From positions 1 through 64,000 of the forward strand of contig NZ_JBGOSE010000009.1 of NCBI RefSeq assembly GCF_041538045.1: 64,000 nt of DNA. Reading direction: 5' to 3'. The translations under genes were made by a program, and so were the position numbers. Positions 1-8,897 of this stretch are shown here, in pieces (position 1 is the first letter of the stretch; each line of letters starts with the position of its first letter). Source of the DNA: Aliiglaciecola sp041538045. Lineage in GTDB: Bacteria; Pseudomonadota; Gammaproteobacteria; Enterobacterales; Alteromonadaceae. A model generated the notes under the pieces. The model made no database searches. It was given only the letters and a program-made list of their open reading frames with translations, and had not been told where the DNA came from.

Positions 1-408
1 GTTAGTTTGTTGAATTATCTAGCAGTTTAATTAAATCAAGATTTAATGCGAATCAATACTCGTTAACAATGGAATACTTCCACGGCGTGTCATTGTTGTT
101 TTTGCATTAAAACTCAATGCCAAGTTATTTTTCACACTGCCAAATTTGCAAATAATCCTATAAGTTAGGCAGCATTCTTAAAATAGATTTAAAACTATTT
201 TTAATAACTAGTCTCAAATCTATGCCTGTCCAAGTTATTATTTTGTAAAATAACCAGCAAGGTTTTAACTTAATTTACACTAGTTAAACACGCATATTGA
301 AAATTAAAAAACTTTATCCATTTCATCTACTTACCCTGCATTTACCATTGCATCGATGGACGATAGGATTTAATCTAAAATCCCAGTAATTTTTAGACAG
401 AGTGGCAA
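1..408. other. AT-rich region upstream of the first aminotransferase
   Basis: No coding frame on either strand looks like a gene here and I see no RNA gene or repeat. The region is AT-rich and presumably holds the promoter of the plus-strand aminotransferase that begins at 409. I could not assign a confident -35/-10 pair. The gene has a modest purine-rich ribosome site (agagtgg) just before its ATG. Confidence 0.4.
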
Positions 409-1593
409 ATGAAACAAGATATAACAAACACTAAAATAATTGATTCTTCACGCCGCAAATGGCTAAAATCCGTTGGACTAGGTACAGGAGCAGTTGCACT
501 TTCTGCATGCGTAGATTCAAGTGTAAAAGAGCTAAATGCCGCAGGCATGAAAACTGATCACTTTCCATCAGCTACACCAAATGTGAATGATGGACTTATT
601 CGATTATCCTCAAATGAAAACGCATTTGGACCTTCAGCAAAAGCGGTGGAAGCCATGCAATCTGAGTTGTTCAATCTTGGAAGATACGCTGATGCAACTG
701 TCGACGTTCTGAAAAAGAAAATTGCAGCCCAAGAGGGTGTATCCGAAGAGCAGATTGTCGTAACAAATGGCTCTTCTCCTATCCTATTTGGATACGCAGA
801 CTGGATAACCAAAAACGGCAATAAGTTAGTCACTTCCATGGCCACCTACGAAGGCGTGCCTCGTGGCGCAGAATTTATGGGCGCAGATGTAACTTATGTT
901 CCATTAGACGCCGATATGAATTTTGATTTAGACGCTATTGAAGCAGCAGTCACAGATGACACCACAGCGGTGTATATCTGTAACCCAAATAACCCAACTG
1001 GGTGCGTAGTAGATCCTGTTAAGCTAACCGAATTTGCAAAACGAGTGTCACAGAAAGCCCAAGTTTTCATCGATGAAGCCTACATTGAGATGTCAGACGC
1101 ATATCCAACCAACGTTCAATCAAAGTTAGCAGCCGACGGATACAACGTGGTTATTTGTCGCACATTCTCAAAAATACATGCAATGGCTGGCCAACGTTTA
1201 GGTTACGCCATCATGCCTGTTGAGCAGGCCAAAGTCATTGGTCGTATGTTAAGAATGGGTGGTGTGAACTATCTCGGTTTGGTTGCCGGTATGGCGAGTA
1301 TGGATGATCACGCAAACTTAACTACAATGCGCAAACGTGTGCAAACCGAGCGCGCAAAGTTAACCACTGCTGCACTAGAGCTAGGACGTCCATATGCTAA
1401 AAACCCCCAAGGGAATTTTATCTATATGGATACTGGTATGCCCCACGATCAGTTTTCGGAAAAAATGAAAGCCGAAGGTATCAAGGTGGTGGGCAGAACA
1501 TGGCCTGGTTACGACACCTGGTCTCGCATCAGTATTGGAACACCGGAAGAGACCGATGCTTGTGTTAAAGCATTAAAGACAGTTTTAGCATAA
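409..1593 (+). CDS. Tat-exported class I/II aminotransferase (histidinol-phosphate aminotransferase-like), possible lipoprotein
   Basis: This is a 394-residue fold-type I PLP enzyme of the aminotransferase class I/II family, closest in look to histidinol-phosphate aminotransferases. The N-terminus carries a twin-arginine motif (SRRKWLK, Arg15-Arg16), a hydrophobic stretch, and LSAC at 31-34, which could be a lipobox; this suggests folded export by Tat and perhaps anchoring to a membrane. The catalytic core is intact: NPNNPTG at 192-198, DEAY near 222, and the Schiff-base lysine Lys255 in RTFSK. Its substrate cannot be read from the sequence. It converges on a paralogous Tat-exported aminotransferase (1921-3096), which is co-oriented with a TonB-dependent receptor and a TauE exporter. 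A biosynthetic HisC role is unlikely because the enzyme is exported and no his genes are nearby. Confidence 0.88.
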   Translation: MKQDITNTKIIDSSRRKWLKSVGLGTGAVALSACVDSSVKELNAAGMKTDHFPSATPNVNDGLIRLSSNENAFGPSAKAVEAMQSELFNLGRYADATVDVLKKKIAAQEGVSEEQIVVTNGSSPILFGYADWITKNGNKLVTSMATYEGVPRGAEFMGADVTYVPLDADMNFDLDAIEAAVTDDTTAVYICNPNNPTGCVVDPVKLTEFAKRVSQKAQVFIDEAYIEMSDAYPTNVQSKLAADGYNVVICRTFSKIHAMAGQRLGYAIMPVEQAKVIGRMLRMGGVNYLGLVAGMASMDDHANLTTMRKRVQTERAKLTTAALELGRPYAKNPQGNFIYMDTGMPHDQFSEKMKAEGIKVVGRTWPGYDTWSRISIGTPEETDACVKALKTVLA

Positions 1594-1603
1594 TCAATGT
1601 TGC

Positions 1604-1643
1604 AACTCTGACATCTTAGCAAACAACATGATGTGTCAGAGTT
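1604..1643 (+). terminator. Hairpin after the first aminotransferase
   Basis: A 10-bp perfect stem (AACTCTGACA at 1604-1613 with TGTCAGAGTT at 1634-1643) lies 10 bases past the stop codon. It has a loop of about 20 bases and no T-run, so it could stabilise the mRNA end or help termination rather than being a classical intrinsic terminator. Confidence 0.45.
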
Positions 1644-1670
1644 CAACCAGATTCCCTCAAACCAGAAGTT

Positions 1671-1699
1671 CCAGCTCGAGAAATTTAGCCTCGAGCTGG
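1671..1699. terminator. Second strong hairpin between the convergent aminotransferases
   Basis: The arms CCAGCTCGAG (1671-1680) and CTCGAGCTGG (1690-1699) form a 10-bp GC-rich stem with a 9-base loop. There is no T-run on either side. It sits in the gap between two convergent genes and could act in both directions. Confidence 0.45.
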
Positions 1700-1706
1700 C
1701 ACAATG

Positions 1707-1955
1707 CTATCTAACTCTTCGTTTTATGCATGTCCTGTAACTCTTTTCTGTAACTCTTTTTTCGATTTAACTAAAACTGTTGTCTGATATTAAGACTTCA
1801 GCATTTTATGGATGTCCTCTAAGTCTCTGCTTTCTAAGTCTGCTGCAGACATTTCCCATTAAATAATGGGGTTATTTTTAAATCGCAATTTTTCGATTTC
1901 ACTAAAACTGCTATCTAATACTAAGGCTTCAGCATTTTATGCATGTCCTCTAATG
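1707..1955. repeat. Diverged direct repeats copying the 3' end of the downstream aminotransferase gene
   Basis: About 64 bases at 1761-1824 match, without gaps, bases 1892-1955 at an offset of 131; shared blocks include TTCGATTT, ACTAAAACTG, CTTCAGCATTTTATG and ATGTCCTCTAA. The second copy overlaps the last codons (from 1921) of the minus-strand aminotransferase. A shorter third copy (CTATCTAA, then TTTTATGCATGTCCT) lies at about 1707-1735. I read these as remnants of a duplicated gene end. Between them is a small inverted repeat around 1855-1872 (CCCATTA, TAATGGG). Confidence 0.65.
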
Positions 1956-3096
1956 CTTTAGGCATAGCATCAGCATACATTTGTACATCTTTGATTATCC
2001 CAGTACTGACTCGTGACCAAGGTTGGTAAGTACGGTATTGGCCGCGGATCAACACGTTCTGTTTTTCCATCGCTTTTCGAAATGAATTGGCATCACCATT
2101 TTCACCCAAATTTACAAACACAAAGTTGGTGCTCGAAGGTAAAGCTGTCAAACCATTCGCTTTTACCGCCGACTGGATAATACCTTTGGCTTCCATTACT
2201 TTTTCTCTAGAGAAAGTTTTAAAACCTTCATCATGATAACTAGCAATAGCAGCAGCTAAACCAGCTTGGTTAATAGAGTAGCCTCCCAATCCGTATCTGT
2301 TGATAAATTCGATGTTTTCTTCAGAACCCAACATATACCCCACACGCATACCCGCAAGACCATAAATTTTAGAAAATGTACGGGCTACGATGATATTGTG
2401 ACCTTGGTTAATAAGCGGGATCATCGAATGTTTTGGACCATCTTCAATGAGTTCATTGTAGGCTTCATCCACCAAAACCAAAGTTTTCTTAGATGCCTTA
2501 ATACAAAACTCTTTAAGCTTCATCGGATCAAGAATTCGCCCAGTGGGGTTGTTTGGATTACATACATGTACCATAGCTACGTCATCATCAATAGCATCAT
2601 AAAGGGCATCCAGATCAATTTCTAAATCGGCGGTATTAGCTACCCGACGAATTTCTGGACCACCTTGGCTAATAGGCGCTTTAGACGTGGTATCCCAAAA
2701 TAAATCCGGCCCTAAAATAACACCTTTAGTTGTCGCCGCCAGAGCAGCAAAGGCCAGAATTAAGGACGAACCAGCAGTAATAGAAATATTACCCGGTTTT
2801 AGGCTGTAGTTTTCTGCAATCATATCTCGCAGATACATACCTGCATTATAGGCATAATAAGCGCCGCCTTGACTACTCGCCTGAGAAATAGCTTTTAGAG
2901 CTTCAGGGCTAGGACCATAGGGATTTTCATTCGCATTCAATTTAGCAATACCTTCAGCAGGTCCGTAACTAACCTTTGGTGCCGGTATTGCAGCGGCAGA
3001 TGCCATACTTGCAGGTACGATTAGACCTGAAGCTCCGGCAGCAGAAGCAGCAATGCTACCCCCTAAAAATAAGCGTCTAGATGGATTATAAGTCAT
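1921..3096 (-). CDS. Tat-exported class I/II aminotransferase (histidinol-phosphate aminotransferase-like)
   Basis: A 391-residue PLP-dependent aminotransferase. The N-terminus has a twin-arginine signal (PSRRLFLGG, Arg7-Arg8), a long Ala-rich hydrophobic region and a plausible AxA cleavage site near 31-36, so the mature enzyme should be periplasmic. The core motifs are present: NPNNPTG at 180-186, DEAY at 210-213, and the PLP lysine Lys243 in RTFSK. The start is supported by an AAGGA ribosome site. It lies 30 bases after the TauE-like gene and reads as the last gene of a TonB receptor - TauE - aminotransferase unit. It is paralogous to the converging gene at 409-1593 but has a different signal peptide. 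The substrate is unknown; a role in periplasmic deamination or transamination of an imported amine is inference. Confidence 0.88.
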   Translation of the reverse strand: MTYNPSRRLFLGGSIAASAAGASGLIVPASMASAAAIPAPKVSYGPAEGIAKLNANENPYGPSPEALKAISQASSQGGAYYAYNAGMYLRDMIAENYSLKPGNISITAGSSLILAFAALAATTKGVILGPDLFWDTTSKAPISQGGPEIRRVANTADLEIDLDALYDAIDDDVAMVHVCNPNNPTGRILDPMKLKEFCIKASKKTLVLVDEAYNELIEDGPKHSMIPLINQGHNIIVARTFSKIYGLAGMRVGYMLGSEENIEFINRYGLGGYSINQAGLAAAIASYHDEGFKTFSREKVMEAKGIIQSAVKANGLTALPSSTNFVFVNLGENGDANSFRKAMEKQNVLIRGQYRTYQPWSRVSTGIIKDVQMYADAMPKALEDMHKMLKP

Positions 3097-3126
3097 TATT
3101 ATTTTCCTTTTGTTCTTAAAATATGT

Positions 3127-3954
3127 CTACGACAAAACTTTGATAAACATCGCTGTTGATACAATCACTAAGTAAATACCGAACAAGCGTTTGAGTTTTT
3201 TCTCACTGAAGCTATGGGCCAGTGAGGCACCATATGGTGCAGTAAGAATGGAACCAACACTGATGGCAATTAATGCCGGTAGATTAATATAACCAACCGT
3301 CCCAAATGGCATGCTTTCAGGACTAGTATTTTCCATAAATAAAAATCCGATGGCTCCTGGCAGACCAATTAAACAGCCCACACCTGCGGCTGTTGCCACG
3401 GCCTGTTGTATGGTGCGTTTACACATCACCATAGTGATAACCGTTGGCGTTCCGCCACCTATGCCTAATAGCGCTGAAAACCCTCCCAGTACAAATGCTA
3501 AAGTGGCTTTGCCCATACCAGAAGGCATCGAAAACGACATACCTGGACGAACAACAAAATCTGGAAAAAGGAAATAAATTGAATACAGTAACACCCCAGC
3601 AGCAAACACAATGGTTAACCCCACGCTGCTAGTATGATTAGCAATAGCTAAGCCACCCAATACCCCCAAAATAATCCAAATTGACCACGACTTGAGCACA
3701 TCAAAATCAACAGCACCTCGGCGACGGTGAGCCATCACCGAACGGGCACTAGACACCACGATGGAAGCCAGTGAGGTGCCAATAGCTACTTTCACCAACT
3801 GTTCAGAGTTGGGAGTGAAAAACGGGAAAACCGCCAATAAAGCCGGTACTACAACAAATCCCCCACCATTGCCAAATAAACCAGCGGTAATACCAGCTAC
3901 AGCGCCAGCGCAACATAAGGTTAGAACGAACCAGAGTAACTCTATCTCCATCAC
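3127..3954 (-). CDS. TauE/SafE family membrane transporter (putative anion exporter)
   Basis: A 275-residue polytopic membrane protein with about eight hydrophobic segments and the internal duplication typical of TauE/SafE. The glycine-rich motif GLFGNGGGFVVVPAL near the N-terminus is matched by GIGGGTPTVITM in the second half. Family members have been linked to export of sulfite, sulfoacetate or other organic anions; which anion is moved here cannot be told. The start may be the GTG at 3954 or the adjacent ATG at 3951; a GGAG lies about 7-10 bases upstream. It sits between the TonB-dependent receptor and the Tat-exported aminotransferase in one orientation, so it may remove a product of the same pathway. 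Confidence 0.85.
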   Translation of the reverse strand: MMEIELLWFVLTLCCAGAVAGITAGLFGNGGGFVVVPALLAVFPFFTPNSEQLVKVAIGTSLASIVVSSARSVMAHRRRGAVDFDVLKSWSIWIILGVLGGLAIANHTSSVGLTIVFAAGVLLYSIYFLFPDFVVRPGMSFSMPSGMGKATLAFVLGGFSALLGIGGGTPTVITMVMCKRTIQQAVATAAGVGCLIGLPGAIGFLFMENTSPESMPFGTVGYINLPALIAISVGSILTAPYGASLAHSFSEKKLKRLFGIYLVIVSTAMFIKVLS

Positions 3955-4024
3955 AACATCGCTCCACTAAAAATTGTTATCAAAATACTTTCCCAACTTA
4001 AATAAAAAAGTTCTGTTAAAATGA

Positions 4025-4048
4025 GCAGGGGGCTTACGCCCCTTCTGC
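4025..4048 (-). terminator. Hairpin between the TonB receptor and TauE genes
   Basis: GCAGGGGGC and GCCCCTTCTGC flank TTAC to form a GC-rich stem just past the receptor stop codon. On the minus strand it is followed by CATTTTA. It may terminate or attenuate transcription so that the receptor is made in excess over the two downstream genes. Confidence 0.5.
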
Positions 4049-4077
4049 TATTGCTGTTGTGTTCTAGAACTTAGGGT

Positions 4078-6696
4078 TTAGAAGTTAGCGATAAACTTGG
4101 CGTAATAATAACCACCTTGCCAATCAACCACTGAATCTGAGCGGTATACTCGTCCACAACAAGAATCCCCCATAGTGGCTACATCAGGATAGTTATCGAA
4201 GATGTTACGGACACCCAAAGAAACGGTATACATATCATTGATATGATAAGTACCTTCCAAATCAACCATTAACTCTGAACCGAAAGTTTGGATCTCAGTA
4301 TCAGCTGAGCTATCGTTGGCATTTTCATACTCGCCGTAATAACTGAACCGAGTCGTTACCAGCCAATCTTCGTAGCTATGATTAATAGAGAACACACCGC
4401 GCATTTCAGGTACACCGTTCTCAAAATCTAACTGGTCTTCTGCATTTAGGTATTCGCTAGGATCTGAATCAAACTCTTGAGCGTTATAGTTGATCGAAGC
4501 GGTAAACATTGTTTCGCCGTAATCCGATTTCAGAGCGTAGGTAGCAACAATATCAAGGCCTTCAGTGACCGTGTCAAAGGCATTTTGGAAGAAGAAAACA
4601 CCACCAATAGACTCAGCACCTACCACACCTGCATCAGCTAGGCTTAAATAATTGGTGTAATCTTCACCGCTTGAAGGATCGGTAGACACATCCATTGTTG
4701 AAACAGCATACACTCTGTCTTCCAATAATATGTGGTAATAGTCTACAGTTAAGCTGAAATCACCAAGTGCTGCGGTCAAACCTAGTGTAAAGTTAGTGGA
4801 TAACTCTGGACTAAGCTCTTCGGCACCAAGTGCTTGGGCAACTGAACCACCAGCTGGAAACAACCCCGTTGCAACAGGAAATCCATTAGGTAAACGAGTG
4901 GAAACATTGGTTGTACCTTGTTGACCAGGGGTTGGCGCACGGAATCCAGTTCCGTATGAACTTCTTACCGCAAATTCATCGGTAAATTGATAGATTGCCG
5001 CAACTTTATAAACAAGCTCTGAACCGAAATCTGAATAATCTTCGTAACGTAGTGCACCTTGAGCAAATAGTTTATCGGTGATATCACCTGAAACATCCAC
5101 ATAGGCAGCATAAGAATCTCGAGAGTATTTGCCCGAGAATTCAGGGGAATAACCAGGGAAACCATTGGAACCCACACCCACTACACGGTAAACCGGATCA
5201 AGACCTTCAATGCCATCATCTTCAAAACCATCACCGTCCACGTCATTAGTAGTATAGTTCGCACAATCCAAGGTTGAACCGTTGGCGATCACAGCTTCAC
5301 CTGCTTCTGTAGGCATATAAGCATCGGTACAAAACTCCCAAGGATCAGCAGAGGCATAAGGACCAGCAAAGTACGAGTCCTCTTCACCTTCAGAAATTTC
5401 GTAAGATTCATCCATGTAACTCAAACCAAAGGCGAAAATATATTCATCCATGTCATAGGTGAAGTCAGCTTGAATTTGAGTCTCTTCATTACTTAAGTCA
5501 CCAGGTTTAAAGGAGATAGGTGATAAATTCCCCATAGAAGGGTTAACGGTATTGCTTAAGGTATAAGAAATTTCGTTGTAACCGTAACGGGCACTTAAAT
5601 CATAACCCAAAGCACCACTCATTCCTTTTATGCCGCCAACCAGAGAGTAATCTGTTACATCACCAAAGAAACGCGGTGTGAAGCCACCTGGAAATATTTC
5701 AATAGGACTCCAGATAGAACCATCTTCTAAACGCAGATCTTCAATGGTGCCATTTCCTGGATAACGATAAAAGAATGAACCGTCCCCTTCACTTTCTGAA
5801 TAGTTACCGAATCCATAAAGTTCAATATCATCTGAAAGTGCATAACCTGTGTTTACAAATATACGAGTACCGCTTGAATTAGGCTGTCCCCAAGGTTGCA
5901 CTTGTGACGAACCATGAACTGTTTGACCTTGCAATTCTGCAGCAGCAATAAACTCTGCAGATTGATCGTCAACACAGAACCATGCCTCACAATACTGGGT
6001 TCCTCTGAATGTCGCTTCTGAATCTGAATATTCAGCTGAGATACTTAAAAAACCGTCATCACCTAAGGCAAAACCTTTGTTACCAGCTATGACTAATTGG
6101 TCTCCATCGCCTTCAAAATATTGCCCCATTTCAGCAGAAAACATGCCCCCTTCAGTATTATTTTTTAGCTGAAAGTTGATTACACCAGCAATGGCATCAG
6201 AACCATATTGTGCTGCAGCTCCATCACGCAGTACTTCCACACTCGCTATCGCTGCGGTAGGAATTGTTGCTAAATCGGGTCCTTGAGTACCTGAACCGCC
6301 AATAGATACTAAAGAAGCACGGTGGCGTCGTTTCGAATTCACTAAAACTAAGGTTTTGTCGGTAGGTAATCCACGTAGTTGTGCTGGGCGAATAAAGGTA
6401 CCACCATCTGAGATAGGTTGGCGAGAAACTGAATAAGATGGCACTAAGGTTTTTAATACATCATTCATATCTGAAAACGCTACGGCATTTAAGTCGTCAG
6501 CACTGAGTACATCTACAGGTACTGGTGAACTGGTGACTGTTCTAGGGGCTCCACGGGCTCCTACTATTGCTATTTTTTCCAGATTATCGTCTTCTGCGGC
6601 GGCTTCTTGCGCATATGCCAAAGGTGCACTCAGCAAAGAAATAGTACAACTAGATAAACCCATTAATATTGCAGCATTGATTTTATTTAATTTCAT
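4078..6696 (-). CDS. TonB-dependent outer-membrane receptor
   Basis: An 872-residue TonB-dependent receptor. A signal peptide (residues 1-29, ending PLAYAQEAA) is followed by a plug domain with RGLPTDKTLVLVNSKRRHR and SVEVLRDGAAAQYGSDAIAGVINF (about 105-175). A large 22-strand barrel with many YG and DxY motifs follows and ends in aromatic FIANF, as expected for an outer-membrane protein. The ATG is preceded by AGAGGAA. It imports an unidentified ligand with TonB-ExbBD energy. Downstream are a TauE exporter and a Tat-exported aminotransferase, and a LysR regulator is divergent at 7238, so the ligand may be an amine or amino acid derivative (inference). I see no Fur-like box, so iron uptake is not favoured. 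Confidence 0.93.
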   Translation of the reverse strand: MKLNKINAAILMGLSSCTISLLSAPLAYAQEAAAEDDNLEKIAIVGARGAPRTVTSSPVPVDVLSADDLNAVAFSDMNDVLKTLVPSYSVSRQPISDGGTFIRPAQLRGLPTDKTLVLVNSKRRHRASLVSIGGSGTQGPDLATIPTAAIASVEVLRDGAAAQYGSDAIAGVINFQLKNNTEGGMFSAEMGQYFEGDGDQLVIAGNKGFALGDDGFLSISAEYSDSEATFRGTQYCEAWFCVDDQSAEFIAAAELQGQTVHGSSQVQPWGQPNSSGTRIFVNTGYALSDDIELYGFGNYSESEGDGSFFYRYPGNGTIEDLRLEDGSIWSPIEIFPGGFTPRFFGDVTDYSLVGGIKGMSGALGYDLSARYGYNEISYTLSNTVNPSMGNLSPISFKPGDLSNEETQIQADFTYDMDEYIFAFGLSYMDESYEISEGEEDSYFAGPYASADPWEFCTDAYMPTEAGEAVIANGSTLDCANYTTNDVDGDGFEDDGIEGLDPVYRVVGVGSNGFPGYSPEFSGKYSRDSYAAYVDVSGDITDKLFAQGALRYEDYSDFGSELVYKVAAIYQFTDEFAVRSSYGTGFRAPTPGQQGTTNVSTRLPNGFPVATGLFPAGGSVAQALGAEELSPELSTNFTLGLTAALGDFSLTVDYYHILLEDRVYAVSTMDVSTDPSSGEDYTNYLSLADAGVVGAESIGGVFFFQNAFDTVTEGLDIVATYALKSDYGETMFTASINYNAQEFDSDPSEYLNAEDQLDFENGVPEMRGVFSINHSYEDWLVTTRFSYYGEYENANDSSADTEIQTFGSELMVDLEGTYHINDMYTVSLGVRNIFDNYPDVATMGDSCCGRVYRSDSVVDWQGGYYYAKFIANF

Positions 6697-7237
6697 TGAG
6701 TGTTCCTCTATAAAGTGTGTGTTCTAAATACTTTCATCCCTTACTTTTTATGCTTTATCTTTTATCCTTAATTAATGTTTTTTATTTTTTTGATAAAAAA
6801 TACTTAAATATGTTTTTAGTTAAGGGAGTGCCCTTGATGTGAGCAACTAAGCACCAATTTCAGGCAAGAATGTATTTTTGTATCCCATTCGTCCTATCAA
6901 CAACCCCAGAAGAGACTAAGAAATGTAATGGCAAGGCGGAAGAAAAAAGATTATTGAGGGTTATAAGGAAAATATTGACCCTAATTATTTATACATAAAT
7001 AACAATAAGATAAGATTATTTCTTAGCTCAAAAAGAATTTAAATAAGTTCGAAAAAACATATTTTTTACAATATTACACTTCCCAAAGCACCACCATGGT
7101 ACAAAAAATGCTTAATTTACAAGCAATTACATTAGATAGTGCAAAAAATAAGTTTTGAAATGAAATGTAACTAAATTAGTGCAAGGGAGGCACAAAACAT
7201 CATCGAATAAATAGACGTGTTAGGAGCATTCTGTAGT
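6697..7237. promoter_or_regulatory. Divergent TonB-receptor/LysR control region with an 18-bp palindrome
   Basis: This 541-base AT-rich gap separates the minus-strand receptor from the plus-strand LysR gene and must hold both promoters. A perfect dyad, TTATTTATACATAAATAA, lies at 6985-7002 and is the best operator candidate for the adjacent LysR protein (inference). Two imperfect copies of a short motif (TTAGATAGTGCAA and AAATTAGTGCAAG) lie at about 7132-7144 and 7174-7186. No small gene was evident. Confidence 0.5.
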
Positions 7238-8239
7238 ATGAATTCTAAACAGCTGGAGTATTTTTTAATAACCGTGCAAAAAGGCAGTATTGCGGCTGCA
7301 GCTAGAGAATTAGACATTGCTCAACCAGCCATCAGTCAACAACTTGCTAATCTAGAAAGAGAAATGGGAACGGCTTTACTTGAGCGCAGTTTTCGAGGAG
7401 TGACCCTAACCCAAGCCGGAAAAATATTTATAAACCACGCCGAAGCTATTACTAAAACCATCAATGATTCGAAAATCGAACTTCAGAAGCTAACAAACAA
7501 TCGCTCTGGAACCGTTCGAGTAGGCATGCTTCCGTCAATTGGTAACGTTTTATCAATGCCATTGATTGCTGAAATTAATCACTTTCACCCCCACATCAAA
7601 CTAGAAATTAGTACGGGGCCATCTTATGCAGTAAAAGAGTGGCTTAAAACAAATCAACTCGACATTGCATTAACCTATGAACAAGAAATTGAACAGAGCT
7701 TCATGAGCGCCTATCCGCTTATTGAAGAATACATGTATTTGATAGTCGGCAGCAGTGACAGTGCAAAAAATTATAGACAATTGCTAAACCGAGATACGGT
7801 AAATTTCTGGGAGCTGAGTCAATTTGAGCTTTTGACTCCGGGTCTGAAAGACGCCTTAGGCCAACTAATAAATAATTATGAGCAAAAAACTGGCGTTGCT
7901 CTAAAACATGACAAAGCCTACTCAGGGCAATTAATGACAGGACTTAGACAAGTTATTCAAGGTGAAGGATTAATGATATTACCTTCCTCGGCAATGTACC
8001 ACTTAGAGGAAAGTAAAGTGGTTAAAGCCCTAAAAATCGAACAGCCTGAAATGACCAGGATGGTGTTAGCAACCACCAACAAGGGTATGCGTATATCTGA
8101 TGCTTCAATTCAAATGTTGAACGTCATAAAAACGGTAACGGCTAGTGAACAAGCGTTATCACATTGGCGCGGACGATTAGCAATCTCGTCCGCAAGACAC
8201 ATTCAGCCACCCACTTACCAAACCTCCAAAGTAATGTAG
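7238..8239 (+). CDS. LysR-family transcriptional regulator
   Basis: A 333-residue LTTR. The winged helix-turn-helix is at about 1-60 (QLEYFLITVQKGSIAAAARELDIAQPAIS) and the LysR substrate-binding fold follows (VRVGMLPSIGNVLSMPLIAEI from about 90). I start it at the ATG 7238 because AGGAG lies 11 bases upstream and the family starts just before the HTH; an in-frame GTG at 7217 would add seven atypical residues. The C-terminal tail of about 30 residues (after VIKTVTASEQ) is longer than usual. It is divergent from the receptor-TauE-aminotransferase set, the common arrangement for an LTTR and its target, so it probably controls that operon in response to a pathway intermediate (inference). Confidence 0.9.
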   Translation: MNSKQLEYFLITVQKGSIAAAARELDIAQPAISQQLANLEREMGTALLERSFRGVTLTQAGKIFINHAEAITKTINDSKIELQKLTNNRSGTVRVGMLPSIGNVLSMPLIAEINHFHPHIKLEISTGPSYAVKEWLKTNQLDIALTYEQEIEQSFMSAYPLIEEYMYLIVGSSDSAKNYRQLLNRDTVNFWELSQFELLTPGLKDALGQLINNYEQKTGVALKHDKAYSGQLMTGLRQVIQGEGLMILPSSAMYHLEESKVVKALKIEQPEMTRMVLATTNKGMRISDASIQMLNVIKTVTASEQALSHWRGRLAISSARHIQPPTYQTSKVM

Positions 8240-8254
8240 CAACTCAATTTGAGG

Positions 8255-8626
8255 TTATATTCCTTGAGAGTCTGACAATGGTTTTGCAAAATTAGCCCTT
8301 GAATGCTGTACAAAATCAGTACTTCCTTGCTCTCTAAGAACTAGCAACTTCAGGCCGCGGTCTGCATGTTCCAAAGCTTTTTCCTTCCAGTTGGCCTGAT
8401 ATAAACGTTTAGAGGATTGGTAGTAATATATAGCTCGCTCCAAGCGAAGTCGGCTATCGCGATCCCCTAAGGTTTTATCTGCTTCTTGTAACCTGCTCTC
8501 AAAACGTTTCAACAGAAGGTGCACAGGATCAGAATTATCTATAGTAGCCACCTCAGTCTGTCCATCAACCATGGCTGAACTTAGAATCGCGATGATGATC
8601 ACTGAACTTAAAATTAGCTTCTTCAT
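8255..8626 (-). CDS. Small exported protein of unknown function
   Basis: A 123-residue protein with a signal peptide (MKKLILSSVIIIAILSSA, cleavage near 19-23). The mature part is mainly helical and charged (RFESRLQEADKTLGDRDSRLRLERA, then a Tyr-rich YYYQSSKRLYQANWKEKALEHADRGLKLL), with a spacing that resembles one helical-hairpin repeat. I do not recognise a family. It converges with the LysR gene, with only 15 bases between the stops, and lies downstream of the small envelope-protein cluster on the same strand, although 270 bases separate them. Confidence 0.65.
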   Translation of the reverse strand: MKKLILSSVIIIAILSSAMVDGQTEVATIDNSDPVHLLLKRFESRLQEADKTLGDRDSRLRLERAIYYYQSSKRLYQANWKEKALEHADRGLKLLVLREQGSTDFVQHSRANFAKPLSDSQGI

Positions 8627-8871
8627 TGCCTTTCCTTATTAATAGATTTTGCTTAAATACCTTATGTTTATTAACCTTAAACACTGCAGGTTTGATACCA
8701 AAAACAGGTATCAACCAACAATAAATTAGAGATATTTATTCTTTAAAAACAATTAGATAAAAACACCTCCAGGTGCATTTTCATTGTTTGCAGATAACTG
8801 AGGATTTTAAAACTAGAAATGGAAAGCTTTTTCTGAAGACGTGTAAAAATTACTTACACTTGATTTTTTGA

Positions 8872-8892
8872 AGGCGATACAGAATATCGCCT
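8872..8892. terminator. Hairpin at the end of the yqjDE-like operon
   Basis: AGGCGATA (8872-8879) and TATCGCCT (8885-8892) form an 8-bp stem with a 5-base loop just past the stop codon of the 8898-9137 gene. No T-run follows on the minus strand, so a role in termination is uncertain. The rest of the 8627-8897 gap shows nothing I can name. Confidence 0.45.
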
Positions 8893-8897
8893 CATTA

